This document shows positions 12,724 through 23,249 of a stretch of 64,000 bases of DNA, in pieces. This stretch comes from Sipunculus nudus. Taxonomy: Eukaryota > Annelida > Sipuncula > Golfingiida > Sipunculidae. The stretch lies in contig CM049314.1 in the NCBI GenBank assembly GCA_026874595.1, positions 8,362,729 through 8,426,728 of the forward strand, read 5' to 3'. Below the pieces are notes generated by a model that was not told where the DNA came from, searched no databases, and was given only the letters and a program-made list of their open reading frames with translations. Positions within the stretch are counted from its first letter, which is position 1, and every line of letters starts with the position of its first letter. A program made the translations under genes and the position numbers.

Positions 12724-14446
12724 CAAGTGGCCCAAGGGCCATGACGCTCAGCTAATTTTGACTGGATGCTCAATTTATTTTATTAATGTTATATATTGTC
12801 TGTGAGAATAGCATATGGCTAAAGTTACTGTATTGATAAAATGGACAGAAAATAAAAATTTCAGGCTTCATAGGAGACCTGCCCAGGACCCCCCTGGATT
12901 TCACAATAGAGGGTTCCAAGGAAAATGGATACAATTTGTACCCTGTCTGTCTGGGTGCTTAAAATCATGTTTCTGGTCCACAGCTAGCAGAGTATATGTC
13001 ATCATGATCCAATTTCAAGTTTAGAAGGAGAATTGCCAAGGATTTCCCTGAATGTCATTTTAGAAGAGTCTTGGGCTAATGGATACTATTTGTGCCTTGT
13101 CTGTCTGCGTGCTCAAAACCATTTTTTCAGCCCATAGGTCACACAATATAGGTCACCATGATCTAATTTCAGGTTTCAAGGACACTTGACTAAGACATCC
13201 CTGAATTTTATGTTAAAAGATTCTAGGCCTAATGGATACAATTTGTGCCCTGTCTGACTGTCTGGGTGCTTATATGACATCTTTTCTGATAGGTTGCAAA
13301 ATACAGGTCATGGTGACCTAACTTCGGTTTTCCAAGGACATTGGCCATGGACATCTCACAATGTTATATTAGAAGGTTCTAGGCCTAACGGATACAAGGT
13401 GTGCCCTGACTGACTGTCTGGGTGCTTTTAACTTCTTTTCCTAGAGGTCGCAAAATATAGATCATGGTGACCTAATTTCAGTTTTCCACAGACATTTGCC
13501 AAGGACATGTCAGAATTTTACATAAGGACATCTCACAATGTTACATTAGAAGATTCTAGGCCTAACAAATACAATGTGTCTGACTTTCTTGGTGCTCAAA
13601 ATTGTTTCGGCATGTAGGTCACAAAACGTAGGTCACCATGACCTAATTTCAGGTTTCCAAGGAGATTTTCCTAGGATCTTCCAGGATGTTACATTAGAAG
13701 ACTCCAGGCCTAACAGATGTGATTTGTGCCCATCTAACATTCAGGGTGCTCAAAATCAGGTTTTTGTCTTTTAGGTCACAAAATATAGGTCACCATGACC
13801 TAATTTCAGGTTTCCAAGGAGATTTGCCTAGAGCCTCCCTGGAAATTGTGCAAGAAAATTCTAGGTCTAACGGATACGATTTGTCGCCATATGACATTCT
13901 GGGTTTTCATACGACATCTTTTTCCTTTAGGTCTCAGATTATTGGTCACAGCGACCTAATGTCAGGTTTCCAAAGACATTTGCCTAGGACCTCCTTAAAT
14001 GTCACATTGGAGGATTCTAGGCCTAATGGATACAATCTATGCCCCATCTGACTGTCTGGGTGCTAAAAAGCATGTTTTTGGCCCATAAGTCACAAAATAT
14101 TGGTCACAATGACCTAATTTCTGGTTTCCAAGGAGATTCACCTAGAAACTCTCAGGATATTGTGTAAGAAGATTCTAGGCCTCACAAATACTGTTTGTCC
14201 CCATCTGACAATCAGGGTGCTAGAAGTCATGTTTTCAGCCTGTAGGTCACAAAATATAGGTCACCATGACATAATTTCGGGTTCCCAAGGAGATTTGCCA
14301 AGGACCTCCCTGGATGTACAGTAAGAAGTTTCCAGGTCTAATGGTTAGGATTTGTGCCCTGTTAACGGCTGGATGGCCAGACAGCAGGACAGACGCCGGA
14401 TAAAGGGCGATTGCTTTGGCTCAGATGACTTAGTCAGCTGAGCTAA
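12724..14446 (+). mobile_element. Tandem-core repeat element, BIV160/pearl-like, copy 1 (1.7 kb)
   Basis: The head (CAAGTGGCCCAAGGGCCATG, then ACGCTCAGCT) matches heads at 20846 and 58006. The core is about nine units of roughly 157 bp, and the tail has a GGACAGAC motif followed by an imperfect palindrome GGCTCAG...CTGAGCTA ending in CTAA at 14446. Known bivalve pearl elements combine a conserved head, about 160-bp core repeats (BIV160) and an ACGG-type microsatellite, and BIV160-like repeats have been linked to Helitron-type elements; the CTAA end after a palindrome fits that. Family assignment is by architecture only. The open frames at 13574-14051 are read-through of the repeat and not genes. 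Confidence 0.7.
12985..14385 (+). repeat. Core array of about 157-bp units carrying AGGTCAnnnTGACCT palindromes
   Basis: Units align on the segment GGTCACCATGACCTAATTTC, with starts near 12996, 13150, 13305, 13459, 13630, 13787, 13943, 14101 and 14258 (spacing mostly 154-157, once 171). Each unit then continues with variants of 'aggtttccaaggagatttgcc', 'gattctaggcctaac', 'gatacaatttgtgcc' and 'ctgggtgctcaaaat'. The palindrome is a perfect IR3 at 13305-13319, 13630-13644 and 13787-13801, and is one or a few bases off in the others. Confidence 0.85.
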
Positions 14447-15602
14447 AAAAACACACACACACATAATAGCTGCACACCACAACACAATTATAAATTAAAT
14501 CATGCAACAAAGAAGTTTGTTGTACTCTTTAGAGTAATATTCACCAATATATGCATCATACTTTAAAAGAGTATATCTGCTGTCCAGATCTGAAGATAGA
14601 ATTTTCTGAACTTTAACCAAACTTCACAGAAGCAAACATTGTTAGTTGTTTAGATACAGGGATCATAAGCACACCAAAGACTTCTTCCAAATTTCTCAAA
14701 TATCATGATGATCATGATCTCCATACAGAGAATAAAGGAACGTTATCTTTTCTGCGGTCTGCAATGGAAGTTAAAGAAAAACATTTTTTTAATGTGTAAC
14801 AGCATCTGCAGATGTCCAGTGCTGAATCAAGTTCAGAGGTTAGATTAGCGACTGGAATCAAAGTAGCATTTCCTTCAGAACATCCGATTGCTCTAGTAAC
14901 AGTTTTTGTTTTCTTTTGTAGCTGATGACCTGATATCAACTATGGAACAAAGTCCTAAATATATCTGCCATGATAGCTTGGATATTTAAAAGTACCTGCC
15001 CACCAAACCGTAGAAGGCATTTTTTTCCCCAATTGCTAATATTGACTGTTGTATAATCTTCCACACAGGTGCACTGTAACAATCAAATTTCACAAGCAGG
15101 AAAAAAAGGAAGGAAAACACATTGGGTCTGACTGTGTTGAAGCTTTTTGCATCCGTCAATATGAGGTATATGACTTGGACTTGGAAGATCATGCAGCACC
15201 ACATTTGGGGAACTTTAAAGGTGAAACCTAAAGAACTAGACCCTCGTGAAAAACACAGGTGCAAATGATCCAACAGTGATACAAATAATGAAATGCCTTC
15301 CACCATTCTAATTACAGACATCAATATAGTGTTGGACATTGCCATATCAATTATTTTGGTGCATGGCTTCATATTTGCGAGGTTATAATTTTGTGACTCT
15401 TATTTTTCTGTATTTTGCGAGGGGTCCAATTTTATTATCACAAGATTCAAAAGACCTACCAAGATTATAAACATTATCATCTGAATTAATTATATCACAC
15501 AAAATGTGTGCAAAATCTTAACAAATCCATTTCCATGAATATGGCAAATTGGAAACACAAATGGACAAAATGTCAACCACAGTATTTGTACAATAGCAAG
15601 AT

Positions 15603-15605
<3 letters not shown>
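14447..15605. other. Intergenic DNA with one possible exon
   Basis: A short AC microsatellite follows the element end (14450-14463). A possible exon at 15070-15221 is listed separately. A 128-codon open frame on the minus strand (14986-15372) overlaps it antisense and shows no motif. Nothing else is recognised. Confidence 0.5.
15070..15221 (+). CDS. Possible internal exon or exon relic, product unknown
   Basis: An open segment of about 50 codons is bounded by a good acceptor (a pyrimidine-rich stretch then CACACAG, ending at 15069) and a plausible donor (AAAG/GTGAAA, with GT at 15222). The encoded peptide is mixed and charged rather than low-complexity; it includes TVTIKFHKQEKKEGKH and the acidic stretch YEVYDLDLEDHAAPHLG. 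I do not recognise the family. No partner exons were found nearby, so it may be an exon of a gene extending outside the readable context, a decayed transposon exon, or chance. The opposite strand is also open here, which weakens the case. Confidence 0.2.

Positions 15606-15679
<74 letters not shown>
15605..15679. repeat. (TA)n microsatellite
   Basis: About 36 uninterrupted TA units lie just left of the inverted Penelope-like element. A 112-codon open frame that runs through it is an artefact of the repeat. Confidence 0.95.
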
Positions 15680-15682
<3 letters not shown>

Positions 15683-15785
15683 TGTTCTTTCTAGGCTGTT
15701 GGCAATGCACTGAAGGCAAAGTGCTCTATGGTATAACCAGAGCGTATCAATATATATTATGTATAAGGAATCAAACGATTGTAAG

Positions 15786-15839
15786 CATCGTGTTTACTAA
15801 TCAGTTTCGTACCGTTGTACGGCACTCATCAGAACGATA
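15786..15839 (-). ncRNA. Type-I hammerhead ribozyme, minus-strand copy
   Basis: This is the exact mirror of the ribozyme at 17205-17258. Read on the minus strand: CTGATGA (15826-15832), a 7-bp stem II with a 3-nt ACA loop, GAAA (15805-15808), a 3-bp stem III with a GATT tetraloop, and the cleavage triplet GTA with the predicted cut between 15795 and 15794. Stem I pairs 15833-15839 with 15786-15794 around a 2-nt bulge. It lies about 85 nt beyond the stop codon of the minus-strand endonuclease frame. All core bases of the hammerhead are present. Confidence 0.85.
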
Positions 15840-15923
15840 TGAATGAAGGGGTTGTACATTGAAGAACTGGTTGATCACTGGAGCTTGTTTGTGGTTATTA
15901 CAATGTGGATTTGTACAACGTGC

Positions 15924-16376
15924 CTAATCTGGATTACTCTTTGTGCTAAGTTTACGTAACAGGAATTTGTTAGCGTGTCTGCAACTTGTTACAAGTTCAT
16001 TGCGTTGGTTAATCGTGGCCATGTTTTGTTTACATAAAATGAAATATTTCTCCCACAGGCATAGGTTGCATCTGTTAGTTTCTGGGGAATGTGCTTTGGC
16101 TTTTCTGAGTATTTTCCACTGTATTTCAAATTTGACGTTGTTCTCTTTTAGTTCCCAAATGTATTTGCTGAGTTCCATACTATTCCTTTTTTCCGGGTGT
16201 CTGAACGATGTTTTATGGTTGTTATATCTTGTTTTGAAGGAGTTTTCCGTGAGACCTATGTACGTTTCATCCGCCTTTCTGTTTTCTGTACTGACCGTGG
16301 CTTGGTATATGACAGATTTTGTGAGGCATTGTCCGGGTGTTGGGCATTCACGGGGATTCCTGCAATTGCATCCGTG
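15924..16376 (-). pseudogene. Penelope-like element C-terminal GIY-YIG endonuclease, 5'-truncated, frame intact
   Basis: Read on the minus strand, the frame stays open from the inner junction (about 16376) to a TAG at 15924-15926, roughly 150 codons. No ATG occurs before 16178, so the first part belongs to a longer protein that is cut off. A Cys-rich stretch comes first (CNCRNPRECPTPGQC). The GIY-YIG core follows with VIYQATV and ETYIGL, the catalytic-type Arg in FKTRYNNH and the Glu in MELSKYIWELK. A CNLCLWEK motif comes near the end. GIY-YIG nucleases nick target DNA for priming by the retroelement. This copy keeps a Tyr codon (TAT) and the extra base that the + strand copy has lost, so it is the better preserved arm. 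It is not expected to act alone because the reverse transcriptase is absent. Confidence 0.8.
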
Positions 16377-16385
16377 GATTTAAAT

Positions 16386-17120
16386 GCCAACTGCAATTTA
16401 AAGTCAATCCAGACCAACAAACACAACAAAAGAGAAAACGACGCAGAAACATTACCTGGTACAACCCACCCTTCAGCAAAAACGTCGCCACCAACATAGG
16501 ACAATCCTTCTTGAAAATCCTGGACAAGAATTTCCTAAAAAACACTTTCTCCACAAAATTTTCAACCGTAATACAGTCAAAATAAGCTACAGTTGTATGC
16601 CCAACCTGAAACAACACATAGAAGGCCATAACAAATGTATCATCTCCAGGAACAGTACAGCGCCATCTACCGGAGGCAATTGCAGGAATATCGTGAATGC
16701 CCAACACCCGGACAATGCCTCACAAAATCTGTCATATACCAAGCCACAGTCAGTACAGAAAACGGAAAGGCGGATGAAACGTACATAGGTCTCACTGAAA
16801 ACTCCTTCAAAACAAGATAAAACAACCATAAAACATCGTTCAGACACCCGGAAAAAAGGAATAGTACGGAACTCAGCAAATACATTTGGGAACTAAAAGA
16901 GAACAACGTCAAATTTGAAATACAGTGGAAAATACTCAGAAAAGCCAAAGCACATTCCCCAGAAACTAACAGATGCAACCTATGCCTGTGGGAGAAATAT
17001 TTCATTTTATGTAAACAAAACATGGCCACGCTTAACCAACGCAATGAACTTGTAACAAGTTGCAGACACGCTAACAAATTCCTGTTACGTAAACTTAGCA
17101 CAAAGAGTAATCCAGATTAG
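16386..17120 (+). pseudogene. Penelope-like element: RT-endonuclease linker plus GIY-YIG endonuclease, broken
   Basis: The segment starts with the conserved linker after reverse transcriptase (RKRRRNITWYNPPFSKNV), then a KIFNRNTVKISYSCMPN motif, the Cys-rich stretch and the GIY-YIG domain, and ends at TAG 17118-17120. The family product is a retroelement polyprotein whose C-terminal nuclease nicks the target. Three lesions are visible: a frame change between about 16530 and 16555; a one-base loss near 16694 relative to the minus-strand arm; and a TAA in place of the Tyr codon right after FKTR (about 16818). The remaining part reads in one frame through TELSKYIWELK and CNLCLWEK. It is therefore a dead copy. 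Confidence 0.8.
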
Positions 17121-17204
17121 GCACGTTGTACAAATCCACATTGTAATAACCACAAACACGCTCCAGTGATCAACCAGTTCTTCAATGTACAACCCCTTCA
17201 TTCA

Positions 17205-17258
17205 TATCGTTCTGATGAGTGCCGTACAACGGTACGAAACTGATTAGTAAACACGATG
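17205..17258 (+). ncRNA. Type-I hammerhead ribozyme, plus-strand copy
   Basis: Core CTGATGA sits at 17212-17218 and GAAA at 17236-17239. Stem II pairs GTGCCGT (17219-17225) with ACGGTAC (17229-17235): seven pairs, one G-U, loop ACA. Stem III pairs ACT (17239-17241) with AGT (17246-17248) around tetraloop GATT. The cleavage triplet is GTA (17247-17249), with the cut after A17249. Stem I pairs 17205-17211 with 17250-17258 around a bulged AC (17253-17254). Short stem III with a tetraloop is typical of the minimal hammerheads found in Penelope-like elements, where they are thought to process the element's RNA. It lies 85 nt past the endonuclease stop. Confidence 0.88.
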
Positions 17259-17282
17259 CTTACAATCGTTTGATTCCTTATA

Positions 17283-17309
17283 CATAATATATATATATAT
17301 ATATATATA
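17283..17309. repeat. (TA)n microsatellite at the right end of the Penelope-like element
   Basis: About 12 TA units directly follow the arm end. The left arm end is also TA-rich (around 15750). Confidence 0.9.
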
Positions 17310-20300
17310 ACTTAACAACCAGATCATGTACCTATCTTAAATGTCACCAACCATGCAAAGCTGATATCTTCGTCTGAAACATTTAAGATGCTAACATTAA
17401 ATCATGACAGTAAAACTCCACTGTTATTTCTCTATATTCCTGTTGAAGGAATATGAACAATAACATAGCAAAACTACTGGGAATATAAATAATAATACAT
17501 GTAGTTATTCCTAGTATGGTGGCTTCGTTAATCCAGCCATTGCAATAAAGCTGTCAATAATGTTTCTTTAGCAACAAATATCATCACAGACAGCTTAGAC
17601 AGGTATATTTAGTCTGGGCTCCCCAGGTACAATAAGTATCAGATAAATTACTCTTTGCATCAGTACCGATTGACATACGGGATATCAGCGTCTATTTATT
17701 CTTTGAGTTCTTGATGTTCTTTGAACATTTACATCCAGGCAGCCACAGATCAAGAAGGTTCAGGGAATGTATGCCTAGGATTAAATGTATAAATAACTGA
17801 TCCCTGCCTGGTCTAAGTGCATTATCTGCTCCACCTTGCTGCTTGTTAATTCATCCTTACAACATCCTTGTGGTTAAAGGAACATTTATTTGATCTACTT
17901 GTAGTCAATCATTTAGTGTCCTGATCTATATAGCATTGTTCTTTCTTTTTTAAGCAAAAGGGAAAATTACTTTTGATACCAAAATTTCATTTAATTACAT
18001 GATATGTATCCTGAGTGTTTTGATCTGAGTATGGATTTGGTCCCTTTAAATGAGCTTTATGATGAATTTAATGTTCTGCAAGAAAACTTTATATCCTTGG
18101 TGTAAAAATAAAACACTGTATTTAAAAATACCTCAACAAACATTCCATCAGAATATTTACATATTTGGAAATGACGGTCAAAATAATTTATTTGGAAAGA
18201 AATTACAAGCAGTATTTTAGTTCACCACAAGCTCAATATACAAGAAAAATGTATATTTGAAACTTGCCACTTTGTTTTGCAGAACACTAAACAATGCACA
18301 CAGTCAAACTGGCCTGATAGACTATGTTAGACTATATAAGAATTTTTCACCATTTGTGGGCAGTTAAGGTTAAACATGTACAAAAAGCCTGCATATATAT
18401 CAGACATGCTATCTTATATCATTTTGTTTGAAACAGAAACCATTACATCAAATTACAAGGCTCTGGCCATAAACAAGACCCAGGTTTCTTTCCAAGACTA
18501 GGGTCATCTCTCTGGTTATGTTAGCTTTTATAATACATGACTGACTATCAGCTTATATATCCATCATAAGTTGAATATAAGCTTGAATATCCAATAATTT
18601 TTAAATAAGAATTCAAAATGGAAATTGTAGAAATTGTAGAAATTATACTTTGCTTGTAACTCTCTGAGTTTCAATTAGTGTTTAAGGGATTACTGTTTCA
18701 GGGAAATAAACTTGTGTTATTTTGTTTGCACTTTCAGACCTCCCCTGGTAATTGATGCTATTTATTTATTTAATGAGAAGATTATCAATTATGAATGATA
18801 CATTATTTGTAAGTTATATAAACTTCTGGTTTTTTCAATTAGTCAATACTATTGCAACATTACTCTTTATTAACATTTTATAATGTTGAGCAAATTGCCA
18901 TATGCAGCGTTTTTTCACCATTTGAGCTTCATAGGGACTTTGACCTAAGTCTTGTTTATGTTACTATAATAATTATAACACAGACAGATTTCTTGTTAAG
19001 AAATTACAACCATCTCTCACTGATCACTGAGCTGGGGTTACCACTATATTTATCCCTAAAAAAACATTCAAAGGTTAAACTTCTTTGCCAAGAGATCCCT
19101 GTTGCAGCCTGACAAACCATCAGCCACATTATCTGCATGGGGCATGGATTTAGTGTCTTTGAGAGCATTAACATTTAAACTTTAAAAATAATGTTGTCTC
19201 AGCTATTTTGCCTTGGAAAGAATAACATCTGAAAAAGCAAAACTGGCTGATTGTTTCTGTCTGATAATTTTTTTAACTTTCGAATGGTCTTTATATAATT
19301 TTTGCCAATATGGAATTCAATTATTCTCCCTAAGCTGTATTCTTGTCCAAATAAACTATTCTGATTTTAGTCTGAAATAATTCAGGATGCCATACTTGCA
19401 TATAAATACTATTTATCTTTTGTTTTCATAGCAAAATAAACACCAATTACTTTCCAGTCAAATCTTCTTAGGAAAACAGGTCCTGGCACAGGTTAACATT
19501 TGGCTGTTTTCAAGGATCTGAGAACACAGAGATAACTGATCCATCCCCACAGAAAAGGGATCTGTTCTCCAGAGACCAGGTGTGAATACTTTTACTAAAT
19601 GATCCCAGACAGCTATGAATCTCTGTGGGCTAAGTCAATTTGTTTAATCACAATCATATTATCTCCGGACAGTTCTGTACCAAGACCACCAGGAGCCTGC
19701 AATATATTTGCTAAATCGCCCAATTTAAATCTCAGAACGACCTCTGTTTATGGCGTTCAATGCTGAGTTTCTCTTTCTGTTTGAACACTTGGGGCAGTCC
19801 ACTGATAATACATCAGAGCTCTACTGTCCCAGGGCATATCTCATTGTAATATATATCTGACCAACCAGCCCTCCTGAGGTAGGGTCGGTGCAGTGAAAGC
19901 TGCTGCAGTCTACAGTTGTCCTTGAAGCATCAAACAACGTTACAAGAGACCTCATATAACATGTCAGGGAAGTTTCCAAGGTCACATAGACCACTGTCCC
20001 TGAGAAATGGTTCGGAACTGTTAATCACCTATATAAACTGTCTGAACTAATTCTAAATGTGTACTTTGTCTATAAATGAGAGTATGTTCATTAAGATGAC
20101 TGGATCAGATTCATACATTTATGTCCTGGAGATAAAGACATCATCTGGCTTGAATGATGTCCATACAAGTACAGATGGGGAAGACAGCACCAAGGGAATA
20201 ACGTCAGATACCAAATCAGATTAATATTCATGTTCCAGAAGATCACTAAATACAATGGTCTAGATGTGCATGTCTACCAAATACAGGTACCATTGTGCTC

Positions 20301-20845
20301 ACCTTACAAAAATACACAACATAATATTTTGTTTTACAAAGTATATTACTAATAAATTTAAATAAAAGATGTTGTCAATGAAGTTATTATCTGTTCTTTT
20401 GTTGACTACCCAGGAATGCTGTTTACTAATTACTTAACGTGCTTTACCTGTTTAAAATGCACATCAGTTATAAAATATATACAACGCTGACACTTACATG
20501 TGGAACGAAGTTTCCTCATGAGTTTTATATAAAAGCAATATAATGCCTAAATACTTTTGAGAACTGTGGGAGTTAGCTAAATAAGGTGACCTGAGGAATT
20601 GGTTTGCCTCACCAGTTTTGTTTGCATGTGTATATCACGGGGAATTTTTCTTTCTAATTTGCTTATGATGAAAATATTCAGAAAATATCCTTAATATAAT
20701 GCAAAGACTGTTCCTTTCTGGCCACAGCAATTAATGAATTGCCTTAGAATGTTCTAATGAAATAAAGATTTCAAACATAGACAGGCACAAACTAGGACCA
20801 GCAACAAACTAATGTTCTGAATCAGTAGGGGTATACTTCAGCAAG
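17310..20845. other. Intergenic DNA, no gene recognised
   Basis: AT-rich and without open frames beyond 86 codons. No repeat family, RNA gene or splice-bounded exon could be supported. Confidence 0.6.
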
Positions 20846-21390
20846 AATAAGTGTCCTATGGGCCATGATGCTCAGCTGAATCCGATATGTGTTATAAGAA
20901 TTAAGTGACCTAATTTAAGGATTCAAAGGAGAATTGCCAAAGGCCTTCCTAGATTTTTAAATAGGAGGTTCCAAGGAAAATGGATACAATTTCTACCATG
21001 TGTCTGGGTGCTCAGATTCACATTTTTGGCCCCTAGCACACACAATATAGCCTATTAGGTCACCATGACCTGGTTTCAAGTTCTCAAGGAGATTTTCCCA
21101 GATCCTACATGATACTAGAAGATACTAGGCTTAACAGATACGATTTGTGCTCATCTTACATTTAAGGTGCTGAAAATCATGTTAATGGCCCGTATGTCCA
21201 ACCATATATGTCACCATGACCTAATCTCAGGTTTCCAAGAAGATTTGCCTAGGACCTCCATGGATGTATAGTTAGAAGTTTCTAGGTCTAATGGTTACAA
21301 TTTGTGCCCTGTTAATGGCTGGACTGCCGGATGGCTGGCAGAAAACAGTTATCTCTATAGTTCAGATGACATACAGGCAGCTGAGCAAAA
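20846..21390 (+). mobile_element. Tandem-core repeat element, BIV160/pearl-like, copy 2 (0.55 kb)
   Basis: The head (AATAAGTGTCCTATGGGCC then ATGATGCTCAGCTG) is homologous to copies 1 and 4. Two to three core units follow, with 'ccaaggaaaatggatac', 'ctgggtgctcagat' and a perfect AGGTCACCATGACCT at 21057-21071. A second site at about 21200 has lost one base match. The tail (gttcagatgac...cagctgagc) is a degraded form of the family's terminal palindrome. No coding capacity. Confidence 0.7.
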
Positions 21391-23142
21391 AAGAAGCTTT
21401 CAAAGGCACTATGAAATCGGACATCTTGGTCTGATTAACACAAAGTTTCTATAACAAGCTGCTGACAAAAAAAGGGCTTAAATCAGGCTTAAATATCATC
21501 TGCAGGAATGATTAAAGTCCTCACAGCATCTCTTGATGACACAATAAGCTATACATAGGATTCATTCACAAAGCTGACATAAATCCATCACAGAACAAGT
21601 ATAGTCATAATTTTGTGAACTTTGTAGTGGTGGTTATCACCCAAATGAGCTAAAATGCAGCCTATGCTTTTAAAAAATTATTACTGTACTTGTATATTAA
21701 AAATCTATACTGAGCTGCATTATTTCTGGCAGAATTATGGCCCGAAGGAACATGCTTCTGAAGTGATGAGTCACATTTTGCAATCAAATTATCAAAGTGT
21801 CCCAAATGTCTGGAAGTTTGCTGACAGTGGCTTTCTATGTGTGATTTCAGTTGCACAGCGGGTTACACAGAAAGTGAAAATGAAACAAAATTATTCAATT
21901 TAAACTTTAAACTTTAAGATTACAAAAAGTTCCTGAAAAAACGGATAAACTATCATGCTTTGTATTAAACAGTTCCTGCTGAGTTGGTGGGTATTTTTTA
22001 AAACTTATTTTATGAAAAATTTGAATTTTTTTAGATTTTTTTAATGAAAGATATGTATTATGGACTAGTTGGTCTCATCTGCTTCTTCACTAAAAGGCAG
22101 CAAAATGACAATTAATTGCTTGCTGGCTGTAATTAAATGTATTACATTTGGCCATTTCATGATTAATTATTTTTCACAAAGTTAATGCACTGTAAATGCC
22201 AGCAGGTTTAAACCATCAATGGAATCAAAACCACTGGTATTTAAAAGGCATCAAGACATCATAGGTACATCCAAACAATGTGTACACTTAGCAGTTAAAG
22301 AAAAATCAACCATCAGGAAATTAAATTAAACCAATCAGGTTAATACAGTAAAAAGAGGTCAAGTTCATGAATGTAAAATACATGGTTAAATGAACAGGTG
22401 CAGGGAAAATGTCCCTAGGGGTCTCTACATGTGGACTTAGTCATGTGGAAATCACACGCCCAGCCGTAGTCAGACCACACTGCTGGATTAAGCCACCTGT
22501 AAGGTTGAACAAATACTTGTTCAGCGTGGTACCTGCTCTCATCTGCATGTCTGCACTTAATTGTTGGGTGAATCTATAGACAAATGTCATCCTCAAACCA
22601 GAAACAACAGTGACATATACTGACCAAGACAAAAGCCATTTTTATGAAAAATGTTTCACAAGTGTCCTTATTATCTGAAATACCACATATATAACACCAT
22701 ACAAACAACAACTATATCATCAACAATATTTTATACATATTTATTTTTCATATATTTTATTATTTACAAGGAATATGGTTGCTATGGAGGCATGTCAACC
22801 TCAAAAACAGACAAATCAATATGCACACATACATCATTTGAAAATCACACCGCTGAGATATTAATTTAACATTGTATCAGTTTGTTCCCTGGTGCATGCC
22901 AATGAACTACGTCAATGTCTGATAATGCGTGTACTTCTTTTATTACTGATGTCCCTATGACAACTTGTATATATACTTCCACATGCATGCTCATCTGTCC
23001 TTTTAAAACTATTTGTTCTTTAAAAGCATGAAAAATTTTTTGCGGACAATAGTACATCAAAAACTGGTAATGGTATTTTTTTGCTTCTTATGGGAGAGTA
23101 TCTATTGAACAATGGAAATGTCACATTCTGGAGAAAATTGTG
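21391..23142. other. Intergenic DNA, no gene recognised
   Basis: Low GC, with scattered short open frames up to 82 codons on both strands (21655-21903) that overlap antisense and show no motif. Nothing else identified. Confidence 0.6.
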
Positions 23143-23177
23143 TTTTATATATATATATATATATATATATTGTGTTT

Positions 23178-23221
<44 letters not shown>

Positions 23222-23247
23222 TAGATATATATATATTTATATATATA
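23143..23247. repeat. Interrupted (TA)n microsatellite
   Basis: Several TA blocks separated by 'tgtgttt', 'g' and 'ttt' interruptions. 'ttgtgttttatatata' appears twice (about 23129 and 23171), so the array partly duplicated as a block. It borders the transposon that starts at 23250. Confidence 0.9.
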
Positions 23248-23249
23248 CA

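Larger units (their letters stand above)
15750..17294. mobile_element. Penelope-like retroelement: two 3' segments in head-to-head inverted arrangement
   Basis: Left arm 15750-16376 is the reverse complement of right arm 16668-17294 (coordinates sum to 33044). By eye I count at least eight substitutions and one indel, so about 98-99% identity. The arms are separated by about 290 bp (16377-16667) that belong to the right, + strand copy and encode the segment between reverse transcriptase and endonuclease. Each arm encodes the GIY-YIG endonuclease end and, outside its stop codon, a hammerhead ribozyme. The reverse transcriptase core is missing. Penelope-like elements are known for 5'-truncated copies joined to an inverted partial copy and for hammerhead ribozymes, and both are visible here. 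Both outer ends run into TA-rich DNA. Confidence 0.85.

Noticed and set aside
13574-14051. Two overlapping open frames (66 and 110 codons) with repeated phrases such as HHDLISGFQGD
   Set aside because: The repeated peptide is the translation of the 157-bp core repeat, and the frames drift with its indels. A similar phrase occurs at 56230-56457 in another copy of the same element.
14986-15372. 128-codon minus-strand open frame
   Set aside because: Hydrophobic but without any family signal. It overlaps the better-supported possible exon on the other strand, and one strand being open tends to open the other in this composition.
15943-16383. 146-codon + strand frame and its 144-codon mirror on the minus strand (16667-17101)
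   Set aside because: Both are the antisense of the Penelope-like endonuclease sequence. The homology to the known family is on the opposite strand.
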